Shown: in pieces, positions 46,870 to 58,143 of the stretch | How positions within the stretch are numbered: the first letter of the stretch is position 1 | Layout: each line of letters begins with the position of its first letter | NCBI GenBank assembly: GCA_025200525.1 | Contig: CM045758.1 | Coordinates: 3,224,001 to 3,288,000, forward strand | DNA from: Camellia lanceoleosa | Lineage: Eukaryota > Streptophyta > Magnoliopsida > Ericales > Theaceae | DNA length: 64,000 bases | Direction of reading: 5' to 3' | The notes under the pieces: model-generated | What the model saw: the letters and a program-made list of their open reading frames with translations, nothing else | What the model was told of the DNA's origin: nothing | Databases searched by the model: none | Program-made: the position numbers and the translations under genes

Positions 46870-47790
46870 GTCTGTCTTACACTGCCCAATCAATCTCTTT
46901 ATAGAAATAGGAAGACAGCAAATGTCAAATTAGGTGGATCTTCCAAAAAAAATAAATAATATATATATATATAATTGATATAATTTATTAAATCATCTTT
47001 AATGGTTCATTAAATCCATCATCAAATTTAAATTTGATAAAAAAATTACTTTTTACTTTTTCAACGATTCATCAAATTCAAGATTTCACTTTTCTTTCAT
47101 CAAACTGAGAACCAATATGTCTTTCATCAAATTATTATTTATTATTGTTAAATTTTCACCACCAGATATCTTCCAAATGACCATTTTAAGGCAAAAATTA
47201 GTGAAAAAATTACATTGGCCGTTCATCCGCCCGTTCGACTAGTGATTTGATGAAACTACAAAATCTTCCATTAAAACAGTTGATATCAAAAGAAATTTTT
47301 ACTCAAATTTTTATTCAAATTTAATTTAAAAAATTGATGTACCATTGAAAATGCCCTTACATGTAATATTTTACTAATAAAATGAAATGAAATTCCTATT
47401 TTGTGTAAGACAAAGACAATGCTCCGGAACACCCAAAATTTGACAAAATTACGCTAAAGAAATACAGAGAAATTACAATACCATATCATAACATTGATAT
47501 GCAATTACCAGCGTATATTGTAAAATTTCATACTTGACACAATTGAAATATCTAAATTCAAGGGTAATGATGATCTGAAAATCTAAGTGTTATTGATAAA
47601 TAATTCGTTATTAAAATAATGAAACAGTAGTATTCATTTGGCAAAATTTAAAACTCAATTTATTCTTTTGATTTATTTTATTTTTCTAGATTATTGAAAT
47701 TAAAAAAATAAAATTGTGCCGACAAATTAGACTGACAAATGGAAGTCAAATATTGTGGTTACATAGTGGCCCATCGAGTGGCCTTCTATT
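46870..47790. other. AT-rich intergenic DNA
   Basis: No gene or defined repeat boundary. The phrases 'catcaaatt' and 'tcatcaaattc' recur at 46990-47170. Confidence 0.4.
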
Positions 47791-47794
47791 AAGC

Positions 47795-47985
47795 CTCGTT
47801 TGGTTTTAGGTTTTTGATTAAAAAAATAAAAAGATAAAATTAATTACATAAATTAATAAGATAAAATATTATATTCAAATCATAATCATTATATTTTTTT
47901 TTTTTAAAAAGTAAAAAAAGTCAAACTAAAAAAATCCTAGCACAAAAAAGTCAACTAAAAAAATAAATACCAAACGAAGCCCAGA
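47795..47985. mobile_element. MITE of the TTTGG...CCAAA family
   Basis: AAGCCTCGTTTGGTTTT on the left and the minus-strand GGGCTTCGTTTGGTATTT on the right are inverted repeats. The interior is A/T-rich with 'aaaaaagtcaac' words shared with the elements at 6372-6487 and 53111-53342. Confidence 0.65.
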
Positions 47986-48337
47986 CTTCAACTTTAACCC
48001 ATAAGCATCCATGTGCATTATTCACGTAGGATTTTCGATCAACCTTTAATTAAGTTCATCCAAATATAATTTTAAAATTTAAATGAATTTAAAATATTTA
48101 CTAAAATTTTAAATAAATCAAATTTTATTAAAAGAATTACAATTTTAACTTATTTTTGATATCGTTTTTTTTTTTTAAATTGATTTTTTAATTCTTAAGA
48201 TCTTCCAATCAAGACAAATTTATAAAGTAAAATCATTTGAGTCCATTTTTCAAAAAAATTAAGTCAGAATTATTTAAAAAAAGTCAAAAAGTAAACTTTC
48301 AAAAGAAATCTAATTATTTAAACAAATACTTTATTTT

Positions 48338-48695
48338 AAAATAGAAAACTTTATGGGATACACCATATGTCTCATGGTTACGACCTTTGAGATTTTGACT
48401 ATGGTCTATAGGAATGTTTGTTAAAAGGTGGTTATATACATTCTGATATTGGTTATAATTCAAAACTCTTTGATTATACATGTTATGCTTATGACTTATA
48501 TTTTTATTTTAAAATAGAAAATTTTATGAGATACATCATATGTCTCATAGTTACGACCTTTGCGATTTTGATTATGATCTATAGGAATGTTTGTTACAAG
48601 GTGGTTATATACATTCTGATGTTGGTTATAATTCAAAACTCTTTGATTATACATGTTATGTTTATGACTTTTATTTTTATTTTTTTTTATTGTAA
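48338..48695. repeat. Tandem duplication with a 173-bp period
   Basis: The segment starting aaaatagaaaa occurs at 48338 and 48511. Both copies carry 'catatgtctcat', 'ggttatatacattctgat' and 'ttgattatacatgttatg' in order with few differences. The open frame spanning both copies (48418-48747) is a by-product. Confidence 0.9.
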
Positions 48696-49329
48696 CTCTC
48701 ATATATTAAATAGGCTTAAGATTCTCTCTAGTCCGAAATTAGATTAGAACGTGTTTTTGGATTTTGTGAACCTATCGCAGAGTCCACAAACTAAATCATT
48801 CAATATTTAAGGCTCATCAAATACTTCATCTCTATAAAAAAAAAATACGATGATCAGATATCGATAATCACTTGATCATATAAATTTTTTTGTATGATAA
48901 ATATGATTTTAAAATAAATTTCTAATACAAATATAATATGATCAAATGATTACTCTTCGACTCAAAATATTTGTCCCTTATTCCATTTTTCATTACCCTA
49001 AAATATTAGTCCATTTTCAAAAATTAATAAATAAAATGATACAAATTTATTATTTTGTCTTTATTTTAAATTTATTAATAACACAAAAAGTACAATTATG
49101 ACAATTGATATTCTAAAAAAAATATACTATTAAAGAGTAATTTTAAAAAATTAATATTTTTAAAATATAATAATTATACTATTAAAAAAATTAAATTATC
49201 CTAAAATTATTTTTGAGCAAAAGAAATATTAATATTCAATTAATATAATTTTTTATAAAAATAAAATACTCAACTAATCATACACTTAAATCAACAATAT
49301 AAATTTCACAAAGCCCAATAAAACTTAAC

Positions 49330-50950
49330 TTTCCTGGAGGGACTTTGCACTGAGAAAACTACTAGGAGTTTCAAATCTTTATTTTAATTTTTTTGATTTT
49401 TTTAATTTTAAATAATTAAAAAAAAATTTATTGGCTAATTTTTATTTGAAAATTACACATCGAGAAAAGAAGAAAAAAAAATGAGTTATTTTACTTATAT
49501 AAAGTAAATCTTATACTCTCATCCCATTTAGTTAGGAATCTTGTGAGAGTTTCAATGTCTCATATTAATTTTCTTAATTTTAAACAAATAAGAAAATCTC
49601 CATTAGCTATCATTTATTTGATAATCCTACATCGGGAAAAAAAAATAAAAAAGAGTTGTTTTACTCATATAAAATAAATCTTATATTCTCATTTCATTTA
49701 ATATTGTAGTGTCGTGCATGTTTCAATTCAATATAGTTAAATTTAAAAAAATTTAATTAATTAATTATGAGATAATTATAATTAATTAATTAATAAAAAT
49801 GATAATTTTAAAATAATTAATTACTAAAGTTTTAATTAATTTTTTTCATCTCATATTGTAATTAAAAAGTCAAACAAATATTAAAAAATTACTTCTCAAA
49901 CAACTTCTCAGGAGTCTAAAGTAATACTATATGAGACTCACATGCCAAATGACTATTGTGTGGATTTTTTATTTTATTTTTTTAGTATTTAACATCTATC
50001 TATCTATATGTATATTATATAACAAAAATAGACTTTTTAGTGAGAAACCTTCTAGGAGTTCTAAATCTTCATTTTAATTTTCATGATTTTCTTAATTTTA
50101 AACAATTAATAAAATCTCCATTAACTAACTTTTATTTGATAATCTCACATCAGAAAAAAAAAAAGGAAAAAAAATGAGTTGTTTTACTCATATAAAGTAA
50201 ATCTTATACTCATATCCCAATTAATTAGGAGCCTTGTGAAAGTTTCAATATCTCATATTAATTTTCTTAATTTTAAACAATTTAAAAAATCTCCATTTGG
50301 TTAGCCTTTATTTGATAATCCCACATCAAAAAAATAAAAAGAAAAAAAAAAGAGTTGTTTTACTCATATAAAACGAATCTTATACACTCATCCTATTCAA
50401 TATTGTAGTGTTGTGTATGTTTTAATTCAATATAGTTTAAATTTTAAAAGTTTTAATTAATTAATTAATCATGACCTAACCGATTAAACTAAATCATTTT
50501 TGATTTGATTGATTCGTTAGTTTAATCGCAATTTTAGCAATTTTATACTTTTATTTGATAATCTCACATTTGGTAAAGAAGAAAAAAATGAGTTGTTTTA
50601 CTCATATAAAGTAAATCTTACACACTCATCCCATTTAGTGAGGAGTCTTGTGAGAGTTTTAATATCTCATACTAATTTTCTTAATTTTAAACAATTAAGA
50701 AAATTTCCATTGGCTAATTTTTATTTGATAATCCCATATCAGGAAAATAAGAAAAAAAATAAGTTGTCTCATTTAATATTGTAGCGTTACGCATGTTTCA
50801 ATTCAATATAATTTAAATTTTAAAAGTTTTAACTAATTAATTATGAGATAATTATAATTAATTAATTAATAAAAATGATAATTTTAAAATAATTAATTAC
50901 TAAAGTTTTAATTAATTAATTATGAGATAATTATGATAATTATAGTATTG
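49330..50950. repeat. Degenerate repeat cluster of about 180-bp units
   Basis: At least five units carry, in order, 'gagttgttttactcatata', 'aatcttat', 'tcttgtgagagtttcaat', 'tctcatattaattttctt' and 'tttgataatcccacatc' (starting at about 49480, 49660, 50175, 50355 and 50590). The 'tcccacatc' word is common near retrotransposon LTR junctions, but no LTR ends were located. Confidence 0.75.
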
Positions 50951-51280
50951 TGCATGTTTCAATTTAATATATTTCAATGTCACTCTTACTGTTCCTTAAT
51001 ACAAAAATAATGAAAAAAATTATGATAATTTTAAATTTGTTTTTAAAACTTATAAATTAGAAGATAGATTATTAAAATTTTAAATTTGTATTGTATCGAT
51101 TTTAAATTTAAATTAATAGATTATTTTTCATATTTAGTGATAGTTTGAATTTTAATTAAATAAAATTTAAAAATTTTACTTAATTAATTTTTGTGTAAAT
51201 TGATTGGTCTTTTGACCTAACTAATTAAGCTAAACCGTGTTTAGTTTGAATGATTTGTTGGTATAACCGTGATTTTGGCA

Positions 51281-53070
51281 CCGTTTGGCAATGCAAATTG
51301 GGGCTATTTTAGCCACGACTAGACAAAAAAGGCTAAAGTAGCCAAATGGAGACAAAAGCCACTGCAATTAATTGGCAACAACCCACTTCAAGGTAAATTT
51401 ACCAAACTACCCCCACATGAAAAACCACAAATAAAAACAAATTAATGTATACAAATAAAAATAAAAATGACAAAAACGTAAATTAAAAAAAAAAAAAAGA
51501 ACCACAAAAATACACCTCATCCACAAAAAAAAAAAATAAAAACAGAAATTAGCATTTGCCATGTAATTTTAAAAAAAAATAAAACACATGAAAATCCATT
51601 TTTGAAAAAGAAAAACAGATTAATGTATACAAATAAAAAAAAAATGACAAAAACGTAAATGGAAAAAAAGAACCACAAAAATACGCCTCATCCAAAAATT
51701 GGCATTTTCCACGTCATTTAAAAAAACATAAAAAATCCTTTTCCAAAAACAAAAAACAAATTAAAACAAAAAAACAAAAAAAAAAAAACCGAAATTATCA
51801 TTTTTCAGGTCATTTGAAGAAAAAAAAAACAACATAATAAAGCATTTTCCAACAAAAAAAACAAATAAAAAACAACAACAACAACAACAACAAAAAACAC
51901 ATTAATATGAAACTAAAATAAGCATTGTCAACGTCATTTAAAATTAAAAAACAAAAAAAAACCTTTTCAAAAAAAAATTTAAACAAAACAAAAAGTCAAT
52001 AAAATGAAACCGAAATTAGCAGTTTCCACGTCATTTCAAAAAAAAATGAAAAAACCTTTTCCAAAATAAAAAAAACAAATTAATATATATATATATATAT
52101 ATAAAAGAAGACAACAACATAACACCCAAATTCACATTTTCGACGTCATGTTAAAAAAAACAAAACATAAAAAAGCTTTTTCCAAACCAAAAAAAAAAAG
52201 CAAATTGAAAATAATAAAAAAAAATGAAAAAAACGTAAATGAAAAAAAAAACCACAAAAATACGCCTCATCTAACCAAAATAAATAAATTTAAAAACAGA
52301 AATTAGCAGTTGCCACGTAATTTTAAAATAAATAAAACACATGAAAAACCATTTTTGAAAAATAAAAACAAATTAATGTATACAAATAAAAATAAAAATG
52401 AGAAAAACGTAAATTAAAAAAAAAAAGAACATCCAAAATATGCCTCGTCCAAAAAAAAAAAAAAAAAAGAAATTAGCATTTGCCACGTAATTTAAAAATA
52501 AATAAAACACATGAAAAACTATTTTCGAAAAATAAAAACAAATTAATGTATACAAATAAAAGTAAAAATGACAAAAACGTAAATTAAAAAAAAAGAACCA
52601 GAAAAATACGCCTCATCCAAAAAAAAAAATTTAAAAACAGAAATTACCATTTGCCACGTAATTTACAAATAAATAAAACACATGAAAACCTATTTTTGAA
52701 AAATAAAAACAAATTATTGTATACCAATAAAAATAAATAAGACAAAAACGTAAATTAAAGAAAAAGAACAAATTAATGTATACAAAAAGAAAAATGACAA
52801 AAACATAAATTAAAAAAAAAAAACAATAAAAATATGCCTAATCTTCAAAAAAAAAAAAATTAAAAAAATCCGCACCAATAACGCCGACGTGATAGATGTA
52901 TGGCAAGGCATAAAAATATAAAAAATCACTTCAAGGGCAGTTTGGTCATTCACTATGAAGACACCTCACTAAAAAGTCAAAAAATTCAAAAAGCCCTTTT
53001 CAAACCAAACTTTTTAACCCCAGGCTAAAATAATCAAAAAAGTCAAAAAATCAACCCACTTCCCAAACGG
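51281..53070. mobile_element. Large member of the TTTGG...CCAAA inverted-repeat family
   Basis: The left end is CCGTTTGGCAATGC..., with 'ggggctattttagcc'. The right end, minus strand, is CCGTTTGGGAAGTGGGTT with 'attttagcctggggtt'. The body is almost entirely the A-rich tandem array listed next, so the small element appears to have been expanded by internal repeats. Confidence 0.6.
51420..52870 (+). repeat. A-rich, G-poor tandem array, units of about 170-180 bp
   Basis: Around seven to eight units carry, in order, 'gacaaaaacgtaaat', 'cacaaaaatacgcctcatcc', 'aaattagcatttgccacgt', 'aaaacacatgaaaa' and 'aacaaattaatgtata'. One strand is mostly A and C with very few G. Several full units are near-identical (about 51420-51600, 52225-52400, 52405-52575, 52580-52750). 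Confidence 0.88.
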
Positions 53071-53110
53071 AGACTTTATATGTTACGATAATTCTTTATT
53101 ACTCATTACG

Positions 53111-53342
53111 CATTGTTTGGGAAGAGCTAAAGTGGCTATTTTAGCTACAAAAGACAAAATAGGTTATTTTAGCCAAAAAAAAAACAAAATATCATATTCA
53201 ACCCATAATCATTACACTCTTCTCTCACAAAAAAAGTTAAAAAAACCAAAAAATTAAAAAGTCCTTTCCAAACCAAACTTTTTAGCCCAGGCTAAAATAA
53301 CTAAAAAAGCCAAAAAGTCAACTCACTTCCCAAACGGAGGCT
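53111..53342. mobile_element. MITE of the TTTGG...CCAAA family
   Basis: The left GTTTGGGAAGAGCTAAAGTG and the minus-strand right CCGTTTGGGAAGTGAGTTGA are inverted repeats. The interior is 'ttagccaggctaaaat'-like. Its end sequence is nearly the same as that of the 51281-53070 element, 40 bp away. Confidence 0.75.
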
Positions 53343-53559
53343 AAGTTTTAAAAATTTCTTTAATTATTTTCCTTTCAAAAATCAATATGATAATTTTTTT
53401 AAATTTATATATTTTTATTCTAAAATAGTGAAGTATTAGAACCATATTATTTTTTTTATAACAAATCATAATTTTAAATACAACAATTTTAATTTATTTA
53501 TACCATATATTATAATAAAAGAACATTTAAATAAAATTTTTAAATTTATGAGAAAATTA

Positions 53560-56168
53560 TTGATAAATCCCATTTAGAAGTGTTTTAACCCAAGAAGTCT
53601 ATGAAGGAATTTCTTAACCCATTTAGTCCCATGTATGTATAGTTTTATTTCATGAAGTCCTTTTTCTTGATTTACACTATTTTCTTGGACACTTATGCCC
53701 TTATATTTAATTTTGATACCCTTATAAATATTTTTTGAACGGTTAGCAATTTTATGATGTAAACATTCATATTTTAAAATTCACATTGGTAGGAATGTAA
53801 AATTGGCCGTGTGCACGAAACTCCGCTTTATGGCCGGGCGGACCTTTTTGACAATGTAAATATTCACCTTGACATGTTAACATTTACATTAATAGGAGTG
53901 TAAAATTGGACCACGTCCCGTGACGCGCGCGAAATCCACCCGCAACCCATGAGCAGGCCCGGTCCGGCCCGTTGACAATGTGAATATTCACATTGACATA
54001 TTAACATTTACATTGATAAGAGTATAAAACTGGCTCGCGGCCCATGGGCAACCAAAAGCCCGCCGGCAGCCCGGGACAGGCCCGGCCCGGCCCCGTCCAT
54101 TGACAATGTGAATATTCACATTAACATGTTAACATTCACATTGATAGGAATGTAAAATTAGCCTGCGCCCCGTGGCTGCCCGAAACCCGCCCATGGCCCG
54201 TGGGCGGCCCGGGGCAGCCCCGACTCGGCTTGTTAACAATGTGAATATTCACATTGACATGTTAACATTCACATTGATAGAAGTGTAAAATTAGCCCGCG
54301 CCTGGTGCCCGGCTTGACCGACCCAGATTAACAATGTGAATATTTACATTGACATATTAACATTCACATTGATAAGAGTATAAAATTGGCCAGCGGCCCA
54401 GGGCGGGCCCGACCCAGCCGGTTGACAATATGAATATTCACATTGACATGTTAATATTCACATTGATAAGAGTGTAAAATTGGCCCACAACCCGTGGACA
54501 ACCCGAAACCCGACCGCAGCCTGAGGCGGGCTTGGCCCGACCCGTAACAATGTGAATATTCATATTGACATGTTAACATTAACATTGATAGGAGTATAAA
54601 ATTTGTCCGCTGCTCGAAGTTTGCCCGCGGCCCGGGATAGGCCTTGCCCGGCCCGTTGACAATGTGAATATTCACATTGACATGTTAAAATGCACATTGA
54701 TAGGAATGTAGAATTGGCCCGCGGCCCGGGGCAGGCTCGTTTGGGTCCGGACCCGAGCATGTCCGAGACCCTAGGTTAGGGCCTAGGTTATCACTTTGAA
54801 ACCCGACCCGGCCCATCGCCCCTCTTAAGGTCCATTCAAGGCTCGATTCGAGGCCATGCCCGCCCGAAGCGCAATGTATTTTTTTGTGGAAAATAATAAA
54901 ATTTTTGTAGAAAAAATTAAAAAGAATTAAAAAAAATAACCAGGCCCACCCAAGCCCGACCTAAGCTCGAGGCCAGGCCCAAGCCCACCAGCCCCGACCC
55001 AAGGCTTGATCCATCGGCCCATCCAAAGCCCGAATACCCTTGTGCCAGGGTTAGGGCCTGGGCCTAATTTTTTGGCCCGTGGGCCGACCCGAGAAAGACT
55101 CGTTTGGGCCCAGGTTCGAGCCTAATCCGAAACCCGAGGCTAAGGCCTGGGCCATCACTTTGAAGCCTGGCCCGGCCCATTGGCCCGGTTAAGGTCCATT
55201 CAAGGCTCGGTCCGAGGCCCGGCCCACGCCGATGCCTAGTGTCTTTTTTTGTGGAAAATAATAAAATTTTGGTAGAAAAAATTAAAAAAAATAAAAAAAA
55301 TGGCGGGCTCATTTCGCCCACGAGCCATGGGCGGGTTTCAATGACCACGACACAAAGCTAATTTTACACTCCTATCAATGTGAATGTTAACATGTTAATA
55401 TGAATATTCACATTGTCAATCGGCCGTCGCCAAATTTAGTCAGCCAATTTTATACTCTTATCAATGTGAATGTTAACATGTCAATGTGAATATTCACATT
55501 GTCAACAAAGCCGGCGGGTTTCGGCATTTCGGCCCACGAGGCGCAGGCTAATTTTACACTCCTATCAATGTGAATGTTAACATGTCAATGTGAATATTCA
55601 TATTGTCAACGGGCCGGGCCAGGCTGGGCCCGCCCCGGGCCGCAGGCGGGCTTTTGGCAACCCATGGGCCGCGGGCCAATTTTATACTTTTATCAATGTA
55701 AATGTTAACATGTCAATGTGAATATTCACATTGACAACGGGCCGGACCGGGCCTGCCTCGGGCCGCAGGTGGGTTTCGCGCCGCCACGGGACGTGAGCTA
55801 ATTTTACACTCCTATTAATGTGAATGTTAACATGTCAATGTGAATATTCACATTGTCAATGGATCGGGCCCGCCCCGACCCGATTCGAATTTTTTCGGGC
55901 ACCCACGAGGATCGACATGGGCCGAGCCCCTACACATTAACGATATGAACATTCACATTGACTGTGTGAACATTTACGTTAGGGGTATTTTGATAATTAT
56001 GTCACCCATAGGACTTATTGAAACATAAGAAAATAATGTAAACTAAATTGAACATAAGTAGATGAAAAGTGTATTTTGGTCTTCTTATCTCAAATAGGAC
56101 CTAATGGAATAGTAAAAAAGAATATGAGTTGGATGGAATAAAACTCTTAGAAAAGGGATTTATCAAAC
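53560..56168. mobile_element. Foldback element built of alternating AT palindromes and GC spacers
   Basis: The outer zones are inverted (TTGATAAATCCC at 53563, GGGATTTATCAA ending at 56168). Next come a left array (about 53757-54770, eight to nine units of 94-133 bp) and, in the opposite orientation, a right array (about 55350-55960, five to six units). Each unit has the perfect palindrome TGTGAATATTCACA, then ATGTTAACAT, then 'aggagtgtaaaattgg', then a 40-65 bp GC-rich spacer of CCCGG/GGCCC words. The centre (about 54723-55345) holds two tandem copies of a GC-rich/A-rich segment of about 363 bp. No coding frame and no clear target duplication were found. Confidence 0.75.
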
Positions 56169-56259
56169 AAAACTTCCTAAATTTATATATATAATTTTAT
56201 TTATAAAAAATAAAATATAAAAAAATTAAATATAATTAATATATTTTTAATAAATAATA

Positions 56260-57223
56260 TCTATACTATATATTAAGCAAAAGGAGATTTCTAACCCCCA
56301 AGACTTGTGGGAGCTCCAATATGCCAATCCTAATTTTCTAATTTTTTGTTTTTTTAAAAAAAAAAGTTAACCTCAGCATTTATTAACTTCAACTTCTCTC
56401 AACCCACAAGACTTTTTGACTTCACTCATAATTACTGCAGTACTTTTTCCAAAATAAATAATTTGTATATTAAATACCTATATCTATATCTATATCTATA
56501 TCTATATCTATCTATTTATTTACATCTATATCTATCTCTAATCCACAAGTTTTGTGGGAGTTCCAAAGCCTGTGGGAGTTTCAATATGTCAATCTTAATT
56601 TTCTAATTTTTTATTTTTTTTAAAAAAAGTTAACCTCAGCATTTATTAACTTCTCTCAATTCACATGACTTTTTGATTTCACTCATAATTACTACAGTAC
56701 TTTTTCCAAAACAAATAATTTGTATATTAAAAAAAATTTAAAACAAATATAAATATCTATATTTATATCTATCTATTTATATCTATCTCTAACCCATAAG
56801 TTTTGTGAGAATTTTAATATCCCAATTTAAATTTCTTGATTTTTTTATTAAAAAAAAAAAAACCTTAACATTTATTAATTTCTCACAACTCCCAAGTCTT
56901 ACCCTTATAATAACACTTTAATGCATTAAGAATAAGTATAAATAAAATTTTCTTAAACCTTAAATTGTTAAATTATTGTTATAAAAAAATCTTAAAAAAT
57001 ATAATTTATATATAAAAAAAATCCAAAACAAACATAAATATTTAAAAGAAAATGTTTTGTGACACTAATTTGGGGGCACTAATGCCCCTAATTTCCTTTT
57101 CAGGTAATTGTTTTATTTTATTTTATTTTTTTTTACCTTATATAAAAATTAGAGATATTAATGCCACCTAAATTAGTGCCACAAATCAAAACCCATATTT
57201 AAATTTATCCCGTGATAGACTAA
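56260..57223 (+). mobile_element. Helitron, left copy
   Basis: The 5' end is A/TCTATACTATATATTAAG and the 3' end is GATAGACTAA/T, fitting the TC...CTRR rule and insertion between A and T. The 3' hairpin before CTAA is mostly deleted. The interior contains about three repeats of 'acccacaag...gttaacctcagcatttatt' and (TATC)n runs, but no helicase. A MITE is nested at 57047-57194. Confidence 0.85.
57047..57194. mobile_element. MITE in the left Helitron only
   Basis: It is flanked by the perfect 9-bp duplication ATATTTAAA (57038-57046, 57195-57203). The ends AGAAAATGTTTTGTGACACT and minus-strand GGGTTTTGATTTGTGGCACT are inverted. The right Helitron shows the unfilled site. Confidence 0.88.
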
Positions 57224-57441
57224 TATTATTTTATTCCGTAGATAAATGTTAACGAAAAAGAAACTGATTCGTCTTAAATACTATTGCATATGCTTTCAAA
57301 AAAAAATATTAAATAATTACATATGGTACACAATTTTGAGTGCTTATGTGGGCAGTGACTGTCCACCGCATCTGTCCATCCATATCGGATACCCAAAGGA
57401 GCACAGATCCTCTACTTAAATTCCCACCTTGCATTTTTTTT

Positions 57442-57747
57442 TTTGGACGGCTTCGGGTCCACTTTTAGACTTAATTTTGATAATTCAAACCGTTATATTT
57501 TAAGATTTATTCATTATATCATACTTGTAAAAAATTAAATTGATTGGATATCAGAAAGTATGTGTTCGAAAAAATCAAACTAACAACTATTTTTTAAAAG
57601 AATTTAATAAATAGTTTTTCGAACACATACTTTTTGATATCCGATCAACTTGAGTTTTTACAGGTATGATATACTAAATAAATTTTAAAATATCAACGGT
57701 TCAAATTATTAAAATTGGGCCTAAAAGTGGACCCAAAAGCCGTGCAA
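57442..57747. mobile_element. Hairpin (foldback) element, left copy
   Basis: The two halves form a stem of about 125 bp: 'gggtccacttttagacttaa' at the start pairs with 'gggcctaaaagtggaccc' at the end. The stem runs inward to 'gaacacatactttttgatat', with a loop of about 50 bp. No coding. Confidence 0.9.
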
Positions 57748-57834
57748 AGAGAGAGTGTAAGGAAAAAGTGCAAGTGTAGGATCCCAATTCTACCCAAAGA
57801 TGCGTGTAAATCCCTACCGCCTTTTCTCTCTCAC

Positions 57835-57837
<3 letters not shown>

Positions 57838-57870
<33 letters not shown>
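57838..57870. repeat. (CT)n microsatellite in the PP2-B promoter region
   Basis: About 16 CT repeats, followed by a (TA)n run at 57884-57902, some 240-300 bp before the PP2-B start codon. Confidence 0.9.
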
Positions 57871-57873
<3 letters not shown>

Positions 57874-58143
57874 TTTTTTATTATTTATATATATATATAT
57901 ATTTTTTCCTTGGAATGCGAATGGGGAGTTAAATATAATAGGAAAAGCAAAACCTTAATAGCGAAGCTTTCCTCCATAGCCACTCCTATTTATATTGCAC
58001 TCCTTAATCCCCAAGTTATCATTCATTCCTACTCCTATTTATTATATCTCTCCTTCACTCCCAAATTCTAGCAACCAAACAAACAAAGATAACCAACAGA
58101 GACATACATATTACAAATTTACTATACCAGGGCAGAGAGAGAG

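Larger units (their letters stand above)
56085..57747. repeat. Left arm of the inverted duplication around the PP2-B gene
   Basis: Its reverse complement aligns with 62537-64000 throughout: the outer segment (56085-56180 against 63917-64000) differs at only two or three positions in about 85, then the Helitron, then 'gggcagtgactgtccaccgc', then the hairpin element. The left arm has one extra 148-bp MITE. Confidence 0.93.

Noticed and set aside
48418..48747. 109-codon open frame
   Set aside because: Spans both copies of a 173-bp tandem duplication; the protein is AT-rich chance sequence repeated twice.
54451..55348. Minus-strand frames with repeated CQYEYSHC-like peptides
   Set aside because: They follow the palindrome array unit; unit length differences shift frame, so no conserved protein.
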